A stretch of 64,000 bases of DNA. It comes from Treponema sp. (lineage in GTDB: Bacteria; Spirochaetota; Spirochaetia; Treponematales; Treponemataceae). Each line of letters starts with the position of its first letter. Position 1 is the first letter of the stretch. The DNA lies in the NCBI GenBank assembly GCA_014803985.1, contig JAAVAO010000054.1, forward strand, positions 37,476-101,475, given 5' to 3'. This document shows, one piece after another, positions 63,931 to 64,000 of this stretch. The notes below the pieces were generated by a model. That model ran no database searches. It had not been told where the DNA came from and was given only the letters and a program-made list of their open reading frames with translations. Both the position numbers and the translations under genes were made by a program.

Positions 63931-64000
63931 GCCACTTCGTAATGAAATGAGAAGTGGCATTTGATATGCAAGTTTCCAACGGAAACTTGTCATGATAAAA
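63930..64000 (-). repeat. 71-nt double-hairpin repeat, copy 2
   Basis: Exact reverse complement of 54792-54862, 9.1 kb away. It abuts the pyrK-pyrD leader palindrome and may continue past the window edge. Confidence 0.85.

Noticed and set aside
63874..63993. N-terminal 40-residue extension of PyrK-PyrD starting at 63993
   Set aside because: It is translated from a repeat and a palindrome, the ribosome-binding site lies before 63873, and homology begins after that point; treated as leader frame instead.
1..64000. Prophage or insertion sequence
   Set aside because: No transposase, integrase or phage structural gene was found, and gene content is chromosomal throughout.

Overview
The window looks like part of a low-GC spirochaete chromosome, most likely a Treponema. 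This rests on family content: an RND/LolA-like/beta-barrel locus, a DUF2259 protein, a DUF4015 putative glycoside hydrolase, many lipoproteins with Ig-like or fibronectin domains, and an outer-membrane efflux operon. Short poly-G tracts also fit that genus. I saw no tRNA, rRNA, CRISPR array or transposase. The genus is an inference; no marker gene settles it.

Layout. 0-3.4 kb: end of an RND/MMPL transporter, then a LolA-like protein and a beta-barrel protein. 3.5-6.8 kb: a fibronectin-type lipoprotein, an XRE regulator, a PfkB kinase and a PepSY-like secreted protein. 6.8-10 kb: riboflavin genes ribE, ribBA and ribH behind what looks like half of an FMN riboswitch, then a YkgJ-type cysteine-cluster protein. 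10.1-14.5 kb: carB fused to dapF, behind a leader ORF and a terminator hairpin. 14.7-22.8 kb: a candidate small RNA, asnB, a MATE transporter, two envelope proteins and aspS; two inverted copies of a ~290 bp repeat flank asnB and its neighbours. 23-28 kb: a frameshifted Ig-like lipoprotein gene, a DUF2259 protein and a tandem lamin-tail-like lipoprotein. 28.2-34 kb: pyrE behind an attenuator-like leader, ftsK, a small CBM48-like protein and arginase. 34.5-36.6 kb: phosphofructokinase and an FMN-dependent alpha-hydroxy-acid dehydrogenase-like protein. 37-48.6 kb: a 2,024-residue Ig-repeat surface protein in an operon with a coiled-coil/barrel protein and a membrane HD-GYP-like protein, then a DUF4015 protein. 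48.7-51.8 kb: an HD-GYP/acetyltransferase fusion and a DUF2798-like membrane protein. 52.4-59.7 kb: a MarR regulator (with a nine-G tract), TolC, adaptor, RND pump and PII-like protein. 59.9-64 kb: TetR regulator, RlmL-like methyltransferase and a PyrK-PyrD fusion.

The main biological theme is pyrimidine synthesis. Three loci (carB-dapF, pyrE, pyrK-pyrD) each have a terminator-like hairpin a few bases upstream of the ribosome-binding site, and in each an upstream reading frame runs through that hairpin. This is the layout of the enterobacterial pyrBI attenuator, so shared UTP-sensitive attenuation is proposed. Two of the three loci encode unusual enzyme fusions.

The second theme is intergenic DNA. 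Most gaps carry a modular family of nested palindromes built around CCAGTTTTG...CAAAACTGG arms with exchangeable hairpin inserts. A third theme is start signals: at least five genes lack a Shine-Dalgarno sequence and have a good -10 hexamer 6-8 bases before the start codon, which suggests leaderless mRNAs.
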